The notes under the pieces were generated by a model. The model had not been told where the DNA came from, made no database searches, and saw nothing but the letters and a program-made list of their open reading frames with translations. A DNA stretch of 64,000 bases from Mycolicibacterium sp. J2 (GTDB lineage: Bacteria; Actinomycetota; Actinomycetes; Mycobacteriales; Mycobacteriaceae), in the NCBI RefSeq assembly GCF_026240945.1, contig NZ_JAPFPY010000006.1, positions 124,001-188,000 on the forward strand, read 5' to 3'. Positions 15,801-23,647 of the stretch are shown here, piece by piece; positions within the stretch are counted from its first letter, which is position 1; each line of letters begins with the position of its first letter. The position numbers and the translations under genes are program-made.

Positions 15801-17205
15801 CCGGCTCGCCCGCCACCATCCGTGGCTGCTCAGCCGCGCATTGGTGCACTCCGGCGCCGGCATCGACCCCGTCGGGGCGCACCAACTGGTGCGCACGCTC
15901 GCGGCCGCGCGCACGCCCGACAGCCTCGCCACACTCGCCCTCGGTGCCGCCGCCGACATGACGGGTGCCGATCGAGTGCTGTGCTTGACCGGCGAGCCGG
16001 ACCAGCTGACCGTGCGCGCGGTCCACCAAAGTGGCGTCACGAGCACGATCGACGAGCCGTGGACCACGGTGTCCTACGACACGTCGGTGGTGCGCCGCGT
16101 CATCGAGACCGCGGCACCGTTGTGCCTGACCTCTGAAACGTCGATACTGGCCGCGCCGATCATCTTGCAGGACAAGATAATCGGTGTCCTGTACGCCGAG
16201 CGAACCGGGGCGGGCGCACAATTCAGCGCCCAGCACGAAGAAGCGCTGACCTTCCTGTGCGCGCAGGCGGCGGCACCACTGTGGAGTTTTCAGCTGGAAG
16301 CCCAACTGCGCGCAGCCGACGAGCATCGCCAATCCCTGATCGACGTCCAATCCAGATTCGTGCCCAACGAACTGTTGCGCATGCTGGATATCGACGACGC
16401 CCGCAGGGTGCGCAGCGGATACCGTGTCGAGCGGCAGATGACGGTATTGGTCTCCGACATCCGGGGCTACACCACCCTCATCGAGGATATGGACGTGTTG
16501 GAGGCCAACACCCTGGCCACCGGGTTCCTGCGCGCGGTGGAACTGCCGATCGTCGCCTGTAACGGCATGATCCAGGACATGCGCGGCGACGAGATCCTCG
16601 CCGTGTTCGAGAGCACCGATGACGCGGTCCGCGCCGGTCTGGGCATGCTGCGCTCGCTGCGCGAGCACAACGGCGACCGGTCGGCGCACGGCTCCGAGGA
16701 ATTGCGGGTGGGCATCGGAATCAGCTCCGGGGTCGTCGGACTCGGCCTGGTCGGCGGAGTCAACCGGATGGTGCTCAGCACGGTCGGCGACGCCGTGAAC
16801 CTGGCGGCCCGGATCGAAGGCACCACCAAGCGTTACGACTCCGCGCTGCTCATCTCCGACACCACCTACGGCGAACTCGCCGACCCCGCCCAATTCCACA
16901 TCCGCCGGATGGAGCGGGTGATGGTGGTCAACCGCCGGCAACCGGTGACCGTCTACGAGGTCTACGACGAGGATCCCGAGGATCTCCTGGCCGCCAAGCT
17001 GGCGGCCCAGCCCGCTTTCGACGAGGCTTTCGATCTGTTCGACTCCGGTGCCGTGGACAAGGCCCGTGCGGCCTTCGAGCGCTGTCAGCGGCTCCTGCCC
17101 GACGATGCGGTGGCCACCTTGCACATCGCACACTGCGATGCCATGCAACGCGGGGAACTGAGGCCTGGCCAAGACGTCGAGCTGCGGCAAAAGTACGCCG
17201 ATTGA
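12895..17205 (+). CDS. Giant ATPase-GAF-adenylate cyclase regulator
   Basis: This protein of ~1436 aa combines an AAA_16/STAND-type ATPase (Walker A SGVSGVGKST at about 41-50, Walker B VVLTIDDLQWAD at about 165), a long TPR-like helical middle, a GAF domain (about 1008-1126) and a C-terminal class III cyclase (about 1180-1375). In the cyclase, SDIRGYTTL and MRGDEILAVF supply the metal Asp residues, and VGDAVNLAARIEG supplies the Asn/Arg catalytic pair, so it should be active. I chose GTG because AGAAGGGAA lies upstream; ATG at 12856 is the alternative. It ends 71 bases before the isoprenoid operon and may sense a signal for it (inference). Confidence 0.85.
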   Translation: MTTPVLDFDGRVVDRRRELTDLREAVESAGRVAGSCVLISGVSGVGKSTLVQAFGAEVSERNCVFAYGRCRDGAPAPYSALGEALGALVRAMDATPAAERNHWRSALIDATPPLSDVLGDLVPELRQLSTTDAPIHAPPPQAADMRRRLHRAIIALLSETAAFRPVVLTIDDLQWADGDSLMFLSELLSVSLRNVLVVGAHRTGEFEPSEAGLTASTLRRIDLAPLSRNDIEELLAGVSGPSVELGDVAKEFHHRTDGNPLQVRQLLYRAQQAGALVAGGPGGRPRWDLRILSSIEMSASAAEFLGRYLDQLRPVDRDVLRALAVIGSEFDLADAAAAAAAAPDTVAQTLWTALELRLIDALDREGRRIANTISHDVRYRFSHDKVKESARDGLSAEDARRIHLRIGRRLLELGDDRLFEAARHIGLGAGAATEAGERLRFVHLLHRAANRARIQASFPLCLEHCRSALQLLGEQRWSTNFDLTLQLQLEAAEAALLVGDVATLHELLDEAEGVLRDPADRARLSYLRLKGRIAQNRIQDALTVGLRALDELGEPLPADAGKPRILNALGRMKLTTRRWSTEQLLQLPECEDRRVIEAQHILAELRSISYIARPNLFPLIVRKQLSLTLAHGHTPSTPLVLVSYGVVLVITGDRTGAQRFGEVALTLTERAEFRQARPETLFLYLNFIRHWRHPVRDGLGQVRDAVTAALNQGDQEYAGFLVTVLLSQSFWAGTPATEIDTMARSLIPQIRSQPVPSTLSQALHQLCLNLLGRSEDPMLVAGESGYDERVIVPAARREGDEVTLSVAADVKQGLHFWSGDHAGAAAVTEEVMAHLAGTVGTTGLQLVHMVSALSGIHCAPDDRATRKVVRDSLALHRKWAAGAPANYAAPCALIEGAWARVRGRHREAERFLDTAIELADEHQLPLIGALAHEEAAHLYADTGRARLHEHMLRSAYQRWQALGFTLRVNRLARHHPWLLSRALVHSGAGIDPVGAHQLVRTLAAARTPDSLATLALGAAADMTGADRVLCLTGEPDQLTVRAVHQSGVTSTIDEPWTTVSYDTSVVRRVIETAAPLCLTSETSILAAPIILQDKIIGVLYAERTGAGAQFSAQHEEALTFLCAQAAAPLWSFQLEAQLRAADEHRQSLIDVQSRFVPNELLRMLDIDDARRVRSGYRVERQMTVLVSDIRGYTTLIEDMDVLEANTLATGFLRAVELPIVACNGMIQDMRGDEILAVFESTDDAVRAGLGMLRSLREHNGDRSAHGSEELRVGIGISSGVVGLGLVGGVNRMVLSTVGDAVNLAARIEGTTKRYDSALLISDTTYGELADPAQFHIRRMERVMVVNRRQPVTVYEVYDEDPEDLLAAKLAAQPAFDEAFDLFDSGAVDKARAAFERCQRLLPDDAVATLHIAHCDAMQRGELRPGQDVELRQKYAD

Positions 17206-17276
17206 CCGACACAAGTCCGGCCCCGACAAAGCCCGGGTCTGCGATCATGTGAGCCATACTCGAGGGGGGCGCCGCC

Positions 17277-18092
17277 ATGTATCTCAGTGCCGAACGCGTT
17301 GCCATGGTCAATCACACGATCAAGGAGACGTTCGAGCAGACCTGTGTCGCGTGGCAAGCGATTCCGCACTGGGACACCGGAGATCCGGGACAGACCGCGG
17401 TGGTGAACGACGACGCCACCAATCCCGTCGTCACCGTCAACCATGCGGCCGAGCCCGTCAATCTGACGGTCGGCGAGTTGATCTCGCCCACGCCGGATGC
17501 GGTGCTGGCCAAGGTCACCCCCGCAGTGGTCGCGCTGGCGGCGAAGGTCGACGGATTCGCCATTCCACTCCTGTGCAACGCCGCACCCCACACCGTCAGG
17601 ATCGTCGACCCGGCCGATGATCCGCCCAAGATGGTCGGCGGGGTGATCGACGCCAGAGTCCTCTTGGAGAGCGCCGGCTTCCGCGCCCCGTCGGCGGCAT
17701 TCGCCGACGCCGCCTCGATGAAGGCGCTGTATCAACTGGTCAACGGCTACGCCCCCGTCAAGGACTCGATCCTGGACGCCGGCAATATCAATGCGCCCTA
17801 CCGTGTCGGCACCTTCACCAGCCCGGACATCAGCACGCCGCCCACCACGGCCATCCCGGCCGGTGACACCCTGCGCGCTGTGGTGCTCGGCCGTCGACAG
17901 CGCATCGCGCCCGGATATGCTGCCGACGCATCCCCTGGTGAAGAGCCCGTCGATCTTGCCGTCAGCATTACCCCGAGTTTCGAGATCGTCGGTGAGACCG
18001 CCCCCAACAACGTCTTGATCAACGTGCGGATCAGTTATGCGGTGCGACCCAAGGCCGTCAACGGGTTGGTCTTGATCACCAGCGGACCGTAA
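17277..18092 (+). CDS. Unknown 271-aa protein, first gene of isoprenoid operon
   Basis: I cannot assign a family. The protein has no signal peptide or membrane helix. It starts with helices (NHTIKETFEQTCVAWQAIPH), then shows WDTGDPGQTAV, and becomes beta-rich, ending in NNVLINVRISYAVRPKAV. The mix of N-terminal helix and long beta-region would suit a structural or self-assembling protein, which is speculation. Its stop overlaps the start of the polyprenyl synthase by one base (TAATG), so it is co-translated with it. It starts ~70 bases after the cyclase gene. Confidence 0.75.
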   Translation: MYLSAERVAMVNHTIKETFEQTCVAWQAIPHWDTGDPGQTAVVNDDATNPVVTVNHAAEPVNLTVGELISPTPDAVLAKVTPAVVALAAKVDGFAIPLLCNAAPHTVRIVDPADDPPKMVGGVIDARVLLESAGFRAPSAAFADAASMKALYQLVNGYAPVKDSILDAGNINAPYRVGTFTSPDISTPPTTAIPAGDTLRAVVLGRRQRIAPGYAADASPGEEPVDLAVSITPSFEIVGETAPNNVLINVRISYAVRPKAVNGLVLITSGP

Positions 18093-19279
18093 TGACCACG
18101 GCCGCACCCGAAACACCTTCGGTCCCAGCGGCGCCCGATCCGCTGGAACACTACCTCGCGCAGTGCAAGCACGTGTGTGACGGTGAGATCGAGCGGCTCT
18201 ACGGCGCCGGCAGGCACGGCACCAGTAGCCTGCACGAGCTGATCCTCGACTACCCGCTACGCGGTGGCAAGGCCCTGCGACCGGCCCTGAGCATCGCGAT
18301 CTGCCTCGGTCTCGGCGGTCACCTTGAGGCGGTGCTCCCGACCGCGGCCACCCTGGAGCTCTATCACAACGCGTTCCTCATCCACGATGACATCGAGGAC
18401 GAATCCTGGTGGCGCCGCGGTAAACCCACCCTGCACGTCGACCACGGCGTCCCGATCGCGGTGAACGTCGGCGACGCGATGCTCTCGCTCACCCTGCAAC
18501 CGTTGCTGGACAACGTGGAGCGCGTCGGCCTCGGGCCCGCGCTGCGGATCCTGCGCGCGGTGGCCCATATGACCAGGCAGACCGTCGACGGACAGGCCCT
18601 CGAGCTGGAGTGGGTGAAATCCAATACCTGGCAACTCGACGACACCGACTATCTGACCATGGTCGAACTCAAGACCAGCTGGTACTCGTTCATCACACCG
18701 CTTCAGGCCGGTGCCCTGGCGGCCGGGGCCGACACCGAGCGGTTGGCGCCGCTTGAGGCGTTGGGCCGACACATCGGCGCCGCCTTCCAGATCACCGACG
18801 ACTTGCTGAACCTGCGCGCCGACCCGCAGGACTACGGCAAGGAGATCGGCGGCGACCTGTGGGAGGGTAAACGCACGCTGATGTTGCTCCATGCGCTGCG
18901 TAACGCGACGGCAGCCGAACGCGACCGGGCCGTGGCCATCCTGGCGCGCCGGCGTCCCGGTATCGATGACGACGAGGTCGGTCTCGCCGACGTGCTGGAG
19001 CGGCTCACGCGGCGCGGGGAGCTTTCGCACAGCGGTCGGGCCGAGATCATCGGTTACTTTGACCGGCAACAACATTCGGAGCCCAAGCAACTCGACGACA
19101 TCCGCTGGTTGTTCGCGCTGATGCAGCAGGTCGGCTCGCTTGCGCACGCCCGCAATGTCGCCGCCGCGCACGCCAGGGCGGCGGCCGCGGTGCTGGCCGG
19201 GTTGGACTGGCTGCCCGCCAGCAAGCATCGAGACATGCTCGCCGCCCTGATCGACTACGTGCACGGGCGAACCCGATGA
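18092..19279 (+). CDS. Polyprenyl diphosphate synthase
   Basis: This trans-isoprenyl diphosphate synthase joins isopentenyl units to an allylic diphosphate. The 395-aa protein has the first Asp-rich motif HDDIED, preceded by ELYHNAFLI whose aromatic residues suggest a short to mid chain (C15-C20) product. The second motif is FQITDDLLN, with Asn in place of the last Asp. GGKALRPALSIA contributes the diphosphate-binding Arg. A C-terminal extension of ~70 residues (ADVLERLTRRGELSHSG onward) exceeds the usual ~320-350 aa. It is translationally coupled to its neighbours, so it probably makes the substrate for the downstream oxidoreductase and CrtC-like protein. Confidence 0.88.
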   Translation: MTTAAPETPSVPAAPDPLEHYLAQCKHVCDGEIERLYGAGRHGTSSLHELILDYPLRGGKALRPALSIAICLGLGGHLEAVLPTAATLELYHNAFLIHDDIEDESWWRRGKPTLHVDHGVPIAVNVGDAMLSLTLQPLLDNVERVGLGPALRILRAVAHMTRQTVDGQALELEWVKSNTWQLDDTDYLTMVELKTSWYSFITPLQAGALAAGADTERLAPLEALGRHIGAAFQITDDLLNLRADPQDYGKEIGGDLWEGKRTLMLLHALRNATAAERDRAVAILARRRPGIDDDEVGLADVLERLTRRGELSHSGRAEIIGYFDRQQHSEPKQLDDIRWLFALMQQVGSLAHARNVAAAHARAAAAVLAGLDWLPASKHRDMLAALIDYVHGRTR

Positions 19280-19734
19280 CCCCCGAGGTGCTGGTGGGCA
19301 TGCTCACCGAGTTGGAACGGATCAGGGAGGCCACCCTCGATCTCGTCGAACATGAGGCCCCGCAACTGCTTCCGACCCCCGATCCGGACTCGGACGGGGC
19401 CGAACGAGCGGTGTTCGAACTGCTGAGGGGCGTACGCCGAGCCGTCCTGGGCAATCCGGCCGCCGCGCGCCGGGTGCACGACATCCTCGTCGCCGAAGGG
19501 GCCAGGTATGCGCGTACCCCCGAAGGCGCGCGGCTGCGCGACGCACTGGCCGCGTCCGAGGCCGTCGAGAATCTGCGGCGCATCTGGGAAACGTTGAGCC
19601 TCAACGTTCTCGACGGCCCGGGCGAGCCCGGGGCGGCGCCGCCTGCCTGGTCGGAGTTGCTGTCCGACGCGATCGTCGGGCACGGCCTCGACGACTCCGT
19701 TCTCGCCCGCTTCCGGCCGGACGGATTCGCTTGA
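19276..19734 (+). CDS. Unknown helical protein in isoprenoid operon (152 aa)
   Basis: The 152-aa protein is predicted to be mostly helical and acidic, with segments like LVGMLTELERIREATLDLVE and SEAVENLRRIWETLSLNVL. No membrane helix or known motif was seen. The ATG overlaps the synthase stop (ATGA) and the stop overlaps the next start, so it belongs to the operon. A partner or scaffold for the synthase is conceivable but not shown. Confidence 0.7.
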   Translation: MTPEVLVGMLTELERIREATLDLVEHEAPQLLPTPDPDSDGAERAVFELLRGVRRAVLGNPAAARRVHDILVAEGARYARTPEGARLRDALAASEAVENLRRIWETLSLNVLDGPGEPGAAPPAWSELLSDAIVGHGLDDSVLARFRPDGFA

Positions 19735-19997
19735 GCCTCACCGACCCGCAACCGGCATTGGCCGAGGCGAGCACCTTCATCGACTACCTGGTGGGCTTGG
19801 CCGGGCTCGGACGCCTGGTGCACGCGTTGGCGGACGACACCGAGACCACGGCGGGCGGCGCCGACGACTTCGTCCATCTGTTGGTCGGCATCGCCGGCGT
19901 CGCGGCCGGGGTGCAGCGGCTGGCCGTATCGCAGGTCGGACCGGCGCATCGCCGCGAGGGCACCGCGCATGCGGATTCCGGGCGGTGGCTGCGATGA
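19731..19997 (+). CDS. Small unknown protein in isoprenoid operon (88 aa)
   Basis: The 88-aa protein has a short hydrophobic pair of segments (TFIDYLVGLAGLGRLVHAL and HLLVGIAGVAAGVQRLAV), either two weak membrane helices or an amphipathic hairpin. A TTG start overlaps the previous stop (TTGA), and its stop overlaps the next ATG. No family recognised. Coupling on both sides supports it being real. Confidence 0.6.
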   Translation: MSLTDPQPALAEASTFIDYLVGLAGLGRLVHALADDTETTAGGADDFVHLLVGIAGVAAGVQRLAVSQVGPAHRREGTAHADSGRWLR

Positions 19998-21016
19998 CGG
20001 CCTCGCTGGCGGCAAGCGATTTCATGCGGACACCGATGCTGGGCACCGCCGAGCCCGACGGGTTCAAGGAATGGCATCACTTCGTGGTGCATGCCAACGG
20101 TTTCCGGCTGTTGATCAACTTCAGCCTGCACACCCAGACCACGGCACAGGGTGCAGTCCGGTTGGTACCGCGGATCATCGTGATCGGCCACGAGGACAGC
20201 TGGCATGGTGAGATCGTCCGGTTCGACGAAGCGCAGGTGGACATCTCGGCCACCCTGGGGGACCTGGCGATCGGCGGCAACCGGATGCTGGTCCGGCCCG
20301 ACGGTTATCGGGTCACCGTGGACCTGCCCACCCACGGCGTGCACGGCGAACTGGATTTCGTGTCGGTGAGCCGGCCGTTCGTGGTGAACAACCAGCCGCT
20401 CGGGGCCGGGCGGTTGAACTGGTTGTTCGTGCCGCGATTACATGCCACGGGCTGGATCCGGCTCCGTGGGCGCGAGCACCGATTCGACGCCGATGTCGCC
20501 TACCACGACCACAATTGGGGCCGATTCTGGTGGGGCGACGACTTCGGCTGGGAGTGGGGCACGGTGCTGCCCCGCGAATCCGGCGACCCGTGGTCACTGG
20601 TGTACCTGCGGATGACCGACAGACGGCGGCTGCGCTATCTGTCCCAGGCGCTGTATGTCTGGCATCGTGACGAACCGGCGGCCATCTTCCGGCATGCCTC
20701 GGTGCAGGTACGGACCTCCGGCGTGCTCGCCCGGCCACCCGACTGCACCCTGCCTGCGCCGATGCGGCTACTGCTCGACGGTGACGTGCCGGGAGTGCCT
20801 GCGACGGTGGAGGTCACCGCGGCGCACGCCGGGGACATCGTGTGCGCACGCTTCTCACCCCAGTCCTATGCCCGACTGGCGCAACCCAGTGAGCTGACTC
20901 TCGACGGCACCACCGTGCTGTGCGAATCCAGCGGGACCGCCACGATGACCGGTTCGATCAACGGTGAGCGCATCGACTTCGCCGGCACGGGTGTATTCGA
21001 GTTCCTCCATGGCTGA
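19994..21016 (+). CDS. CrtC/AttH-like lipocalin-fold protein
   Basis: The 340-aa product resembles the CrtC (carotenoid 1,2-hydratase) / AttH group, which hydrate or bind isoprenoid chains in a double lipocalin fold. The characteristic YHDHNWGRFWWGDDFGWEWG block is present at about 168-187, with beta-rich segments before and after. The ATG overlaps the previous stop (ATGA); a GTG three codons earlier is possible. With the synthase and the desaturase-like oxidoreductase beside it, addition of water to, or binding of, a polyprenyl product is a reasonable inference. Confidence 0.72.
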   Translation: MTASLAASDFMRTPMLGTAEPDGFKEWHHFVVHANGFRLLINFSLHTQTTAQGAVRLVPRIIVIGHEDSWHGEIVRFDEAQVDISATLGDLAIGGNRMLVRPDGYRVTVDLPTHGVHGELDFVSVSRPFVVNNQPLGAGRLNWLFVPRLHATGWIRLRGREHRFDADVAYHDHNWGRFWWGDDFGWEWGTVLPRESGDPWSLVYLRMTDRRRLRYLSQALYVWHRDEPAAIFRHASVQVRTSGVLARPPDCTLPAPMRLLLDGDVPGVPATVEVTAAHAGDIVCARFSPQSYARLAQPSELTLDGTTVLCESSGTATMTGSINGERIDFAGTGVFEFLHG

Positions 21017-21410
21017 AGCGGTTTCCTCATTGCTACGCCAGTCGGTCGACCATCTCGCCGACGAGGTTCCCGACAGCTACCAGCTGGTGCTGCGCACCCT
21101 GGGACCCCTGGTGGTCGAGCTGGCAGTGGATGGCGAACGGTTCTCGCTGCGGGGCGGCCGGCGGCTGGAGGTGTGCGGTGCCGCCGACCGCGCGGGGACC
21201 CGCGTTGTCACCACCCGGGCGGGCGTCCTCGACGTCCTCGACGCCGTGATCACCCTCGACGAGGCCGTCGAGGGTGGCGCGGTTGCCGTGCACGGCAGTC
21301 TCGACGACATCCTGCGCGCGCACGACACCATGCGGGCCTACGTGCATGCGGCGGTGCGGGCCCCGTCCCAACCGGCGCTACTGTCGGCCCTGCGGGCGGG
21401 CGTACCGTGA
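21009..21410 (+). CDS. SCP2-like lipid-binding protein
   Basis: The 133-aa protein has the layout of a sterol carrier protein 2 domain: an N-terminal helix, a beta sheet (VVELAVDGERFSLRGGRRLE, RVVTTRAGVLDVLDAVITL) and a C-terminal GAVAVHGSLDDILRAHD helix, as in alkyl-sulfatase-type SCP2 modules. It would bind a hydrophobic metabolite. The ATG overlaps the end of the CrtC-like gene by 8 bases, and its stop overlaps the GTG of the oxidoreductase. Assignment is by pattern only. Confidence 0.65.
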   Translation: MAEAVSSLLRQSVDHLADEVPDSYQLVLRTLGPLVVELAVDGERFSLRGGRRLEVCGAADRAGTRVVTTRAGVLDVLDAVITLDEAVEGGAVAVHGSLDDILRAHDTMRAYVHAAVRAPSQPALLSALRAGVP

Positions 21411-23647
21411 GGTCCCCGATCATCCCGCCCGCGGCCCAGCACCGTCCGCCCACGGTGGCGGTGTTGGGAGCCGGTATCGCCGGGCTGACCGCGGCCCAGG
21501 AACTCGCCGAGCGCGGCTTCGCGGTCACGGTCTATGAGGCGCGCGCCGATGAGCGCGCCGAGCTCGGAGCCGCCCTTCCCCCGGTCAAATTGGGTGGTCT
21601 GGCGGCGTCGCAGTTCGCCGTGGTGGGACCGCACAAGGGATCGCACGGCGAGTTGCGTCCCTTCCCCGGCCGGCGCGGCCACCCGCCGGCACCCGGCCGG
21701 GCGGTGGCCGGCGAGCACGGGTTCCGCTTCTTCCCGGCCTACTATCTGCACACCTGGGACCTGTTCAACCGCATCCCGATCTATGACCGGGTGACCTCAG
21801 CCGATACCGAGCAGTTGGTGCCGACATCGCGCACCGTGCTGGACAACGTGCGGCGCGTGGTCACCCAGGGCACGACGGTGTCCGGCAAACCCTCGCTCGT
21901 CTTTCCGCGTGAGGCGCCGCGCAGCCTGGCCGAGTTCCTCAGCGTGGCAGGGCAACTCACCGGTCTGGGTTTCACCGTCGCCGATGTGCAGACCTTCATC
22001 GGCCGGTTACTGCGCTACCTGGTCACCAGCCCGGTCCGCCGGGCGACCGAATTGCAGAACATGTCCGCCTACGACTACTTCGTCGGTCGGGAGGCCGACG
22101 GAACCCGCCGGTTCTACTACACGCCCCGATTCGATGCGCTGCTACTCGAGATGCCGAGGGTGCTGGCAGCTTTCGATTCCCGGTGGGGTGACGCCCGCAC
22201 CAATCTCACGACGTACCTGCAGTTGCAGTTGCAGATGGACCGGCGCGACAACAAAGCCGACGGTGTGCTCAACGGGCCGACCACCGAATCCTGGTTCGAT
22301 CACTGGTACCGGCACCTGGTTCAGCTCGGGGTGCGGTTCGTCCGCGCGGCCGCCGAATGCCTGGATCCACCGGTCGTCGACCCGGACCAGTTGCCGCATC
22401 TACGCCCGCGGGTCCGGGTGACGTTCGCCGACGGCACGCGGGTCACCCCGGATTACACCGTGGTGGCCGTCGACGCCCCGACCGCGGAGCGGATCACCGC
22501 GGCCCTCCGCGCGGCAGGCACCGGGGGCACCGTCGCCGGCCTCGACGGATTCACCACGTCGACGCCCCCGCCCGACGGACCGCTGCAGCCCGGCACCACG
22601 CGGACGAGCGCTCGGCGCGACCCGTACGCGATGGATCAGATGGGCCGGTTGCCGTGGGACCGTTTCCAGACGCTGTCGGGGATCCAGTTCTTCTTCGACA
22701 CCGAATTCCAGTTGCTCCGCGGGCACATGTACTACTCGGGCACCGAGTGGGCGCTGTCGTCGATCAACCAGCATGGCCTGTGGCAGAAGCGGCCCAGCCT
22801 GGCCCGGGAGGGTTATGTGTCCGTGCTCTCGGTCGATATCGGCGATTTCAACACGCCGTCGAAGGCACTCGTGGACGAACGAGGTCACGGTAAGGCTGCC
22901 CGCGACTGCACGCCCGATGAACTTGCCACCGAGGTCTGGCGCCAGATCGTGGGCGCCCTGACCACCGACGCGGGCGGTTCGCCGGACGAGATCATCCCGT
23001 GGCCCGCGTGGTACACCCTGGACCGAGGACTGATCACCTCGCCCGACACCGGGCTCATCGTGCGCAACGAGACCCCCTATCTGGTGCCGATCATCGGCGA
23101 TTGGCCCAATCGCCCCGGCGGTTACCCGTGGAATCCGCACGGCACCTCCTGGACCTACCGCCCGCCCGAGGCGTGGTGGTCCGACGACCTGCGGTCGCGT
23201 TACGTATGGCAGGCCCGGCACGGCGGTTACCAGGTGCACCACAACTCCGTGGTGTTCGCCGGCACCTGGACCAAGACCTTCACCAGGATGACGTCCATGG
23301 AGGCGGCCTGCGAATCGGGACGCCATGCCGTGAACGCGATTCTGGATCACTATGTATGGGTGGGATCCGATGGCGCCGACCGCCGGGAACACACCACCTT
23401 GGACTGGCGGTTTCCCTACGGTTTTCTCGACCAGGGTTTGTCGAGTCCCATCCGGATGCCCACCCCCGCCGGCGATTATTGCTACATCTTCGATATCGAG
23501 AATCGCGAGCCGGCCGACGCGCGGCCGCTGCGGGTACTCGATTCCCGGTTCGCCGCGGAGTCGCTGCCGCATCCGCTGGATGCCCCCACACCGCCGCCCG
23601 CGACAAGTCCCCTATCGCCATTCCAGATACCGGAGGCCGACACATGA
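21407..23647 (+). CDS. FAD oxidoreductase, phytoene desaturase/amine oxidase type
   Basis: The 746-aa protein has an N-terminal FAD Rossmann motif, VAVLGAGIAGLTAAQELAERG (about 17-37), ending in an acidic strand end (VYEARAD). It continues with the GEHGFRFFPAYYLHTWDLF block seen in isorenieratene-synthase and carotenoid desaturase-like flavoproteins. The C-terminal FAD/substrate region includes NSVVFAGTWTKTF. It is far longer than typical CrtI/HpnE proteins (~450-500 aa) because of an insert in the middle. The GTG overlaps the SCP2-like stop. In this operon it most likely oxidises a polyprenyl-derived chain or ring. Confidence 0.8.
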   Translation: MRSPIIPPAAQHRPPTVAVLGAGIAGLTAAQELAERGFAVTVYEARADERAELGAALPPVKLGGLAASQFAVVGPHKGSHGELRPFPGRRGHPPAPGRAVAGEHGFRFFPAYYLHTWDLFNRIPIYDRVTSADTEQLVPTSRTVLDNVRRVVTQGTTVSGKPSLVFPREAPRSLAEFLSVAGQLTGLGFTVADVQTFIGRLLRYLVTSPVRRATELQNMSAYDYFVGREADGTRRFYYTPRFDALLLEMPRVLAAFDSRWGDARTNLTTYLQLQLQMDRRDNKADGVLNGPTTESWFDHWYRHLVQLGVRFVRAAAECLDPPVVDPDQLPHLRPRVRVTFADGTRVTPDYTVVAVDAPTAERITAALRAAGTGGTVAGLDGFTTSTPPPDGPLQPGTTRTSARRDPYAMDQMGRLPWDRFQTLSGIQFFFDTEFQLLRGHMYYSGTEWALSSINQHGLWQKRPSLAREGYVSVLSVDIGDFNTPSKALVDERGHGKAARDCTPDELATEVWRQIVGALTTDAGGSPDEIIPWPAWYTLDRGLITSPDTGLIVRNETPYLVPIIGDWPNRPGGYPWNPHGTSWTYRPPEAWWSDDLRSRYVWQARHGGYQVHHNSVVFAGTWTKTFTRMTSMEAACESGRHAVNAILDHYVWVGSDGADRREHTTLDWRFPYGFLDQGLSSPIRMPTPAGDYCYIFDIENREPADARPLRVLDSRFAAESLPHPLDAPTPPPATSPLSPFQIPEADT

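Noticed and set aside
15190..17229. Long minus-strand frame opposite the cyclase gene
   Set aside because: Complement of a cyclase with clear motifs; its composition fits a codon-position artefact. Similar shadows at 13237-14352, 34199-36034, 35727-37586, 39902-41107 and 40837-42519 were rejected for the same reason.
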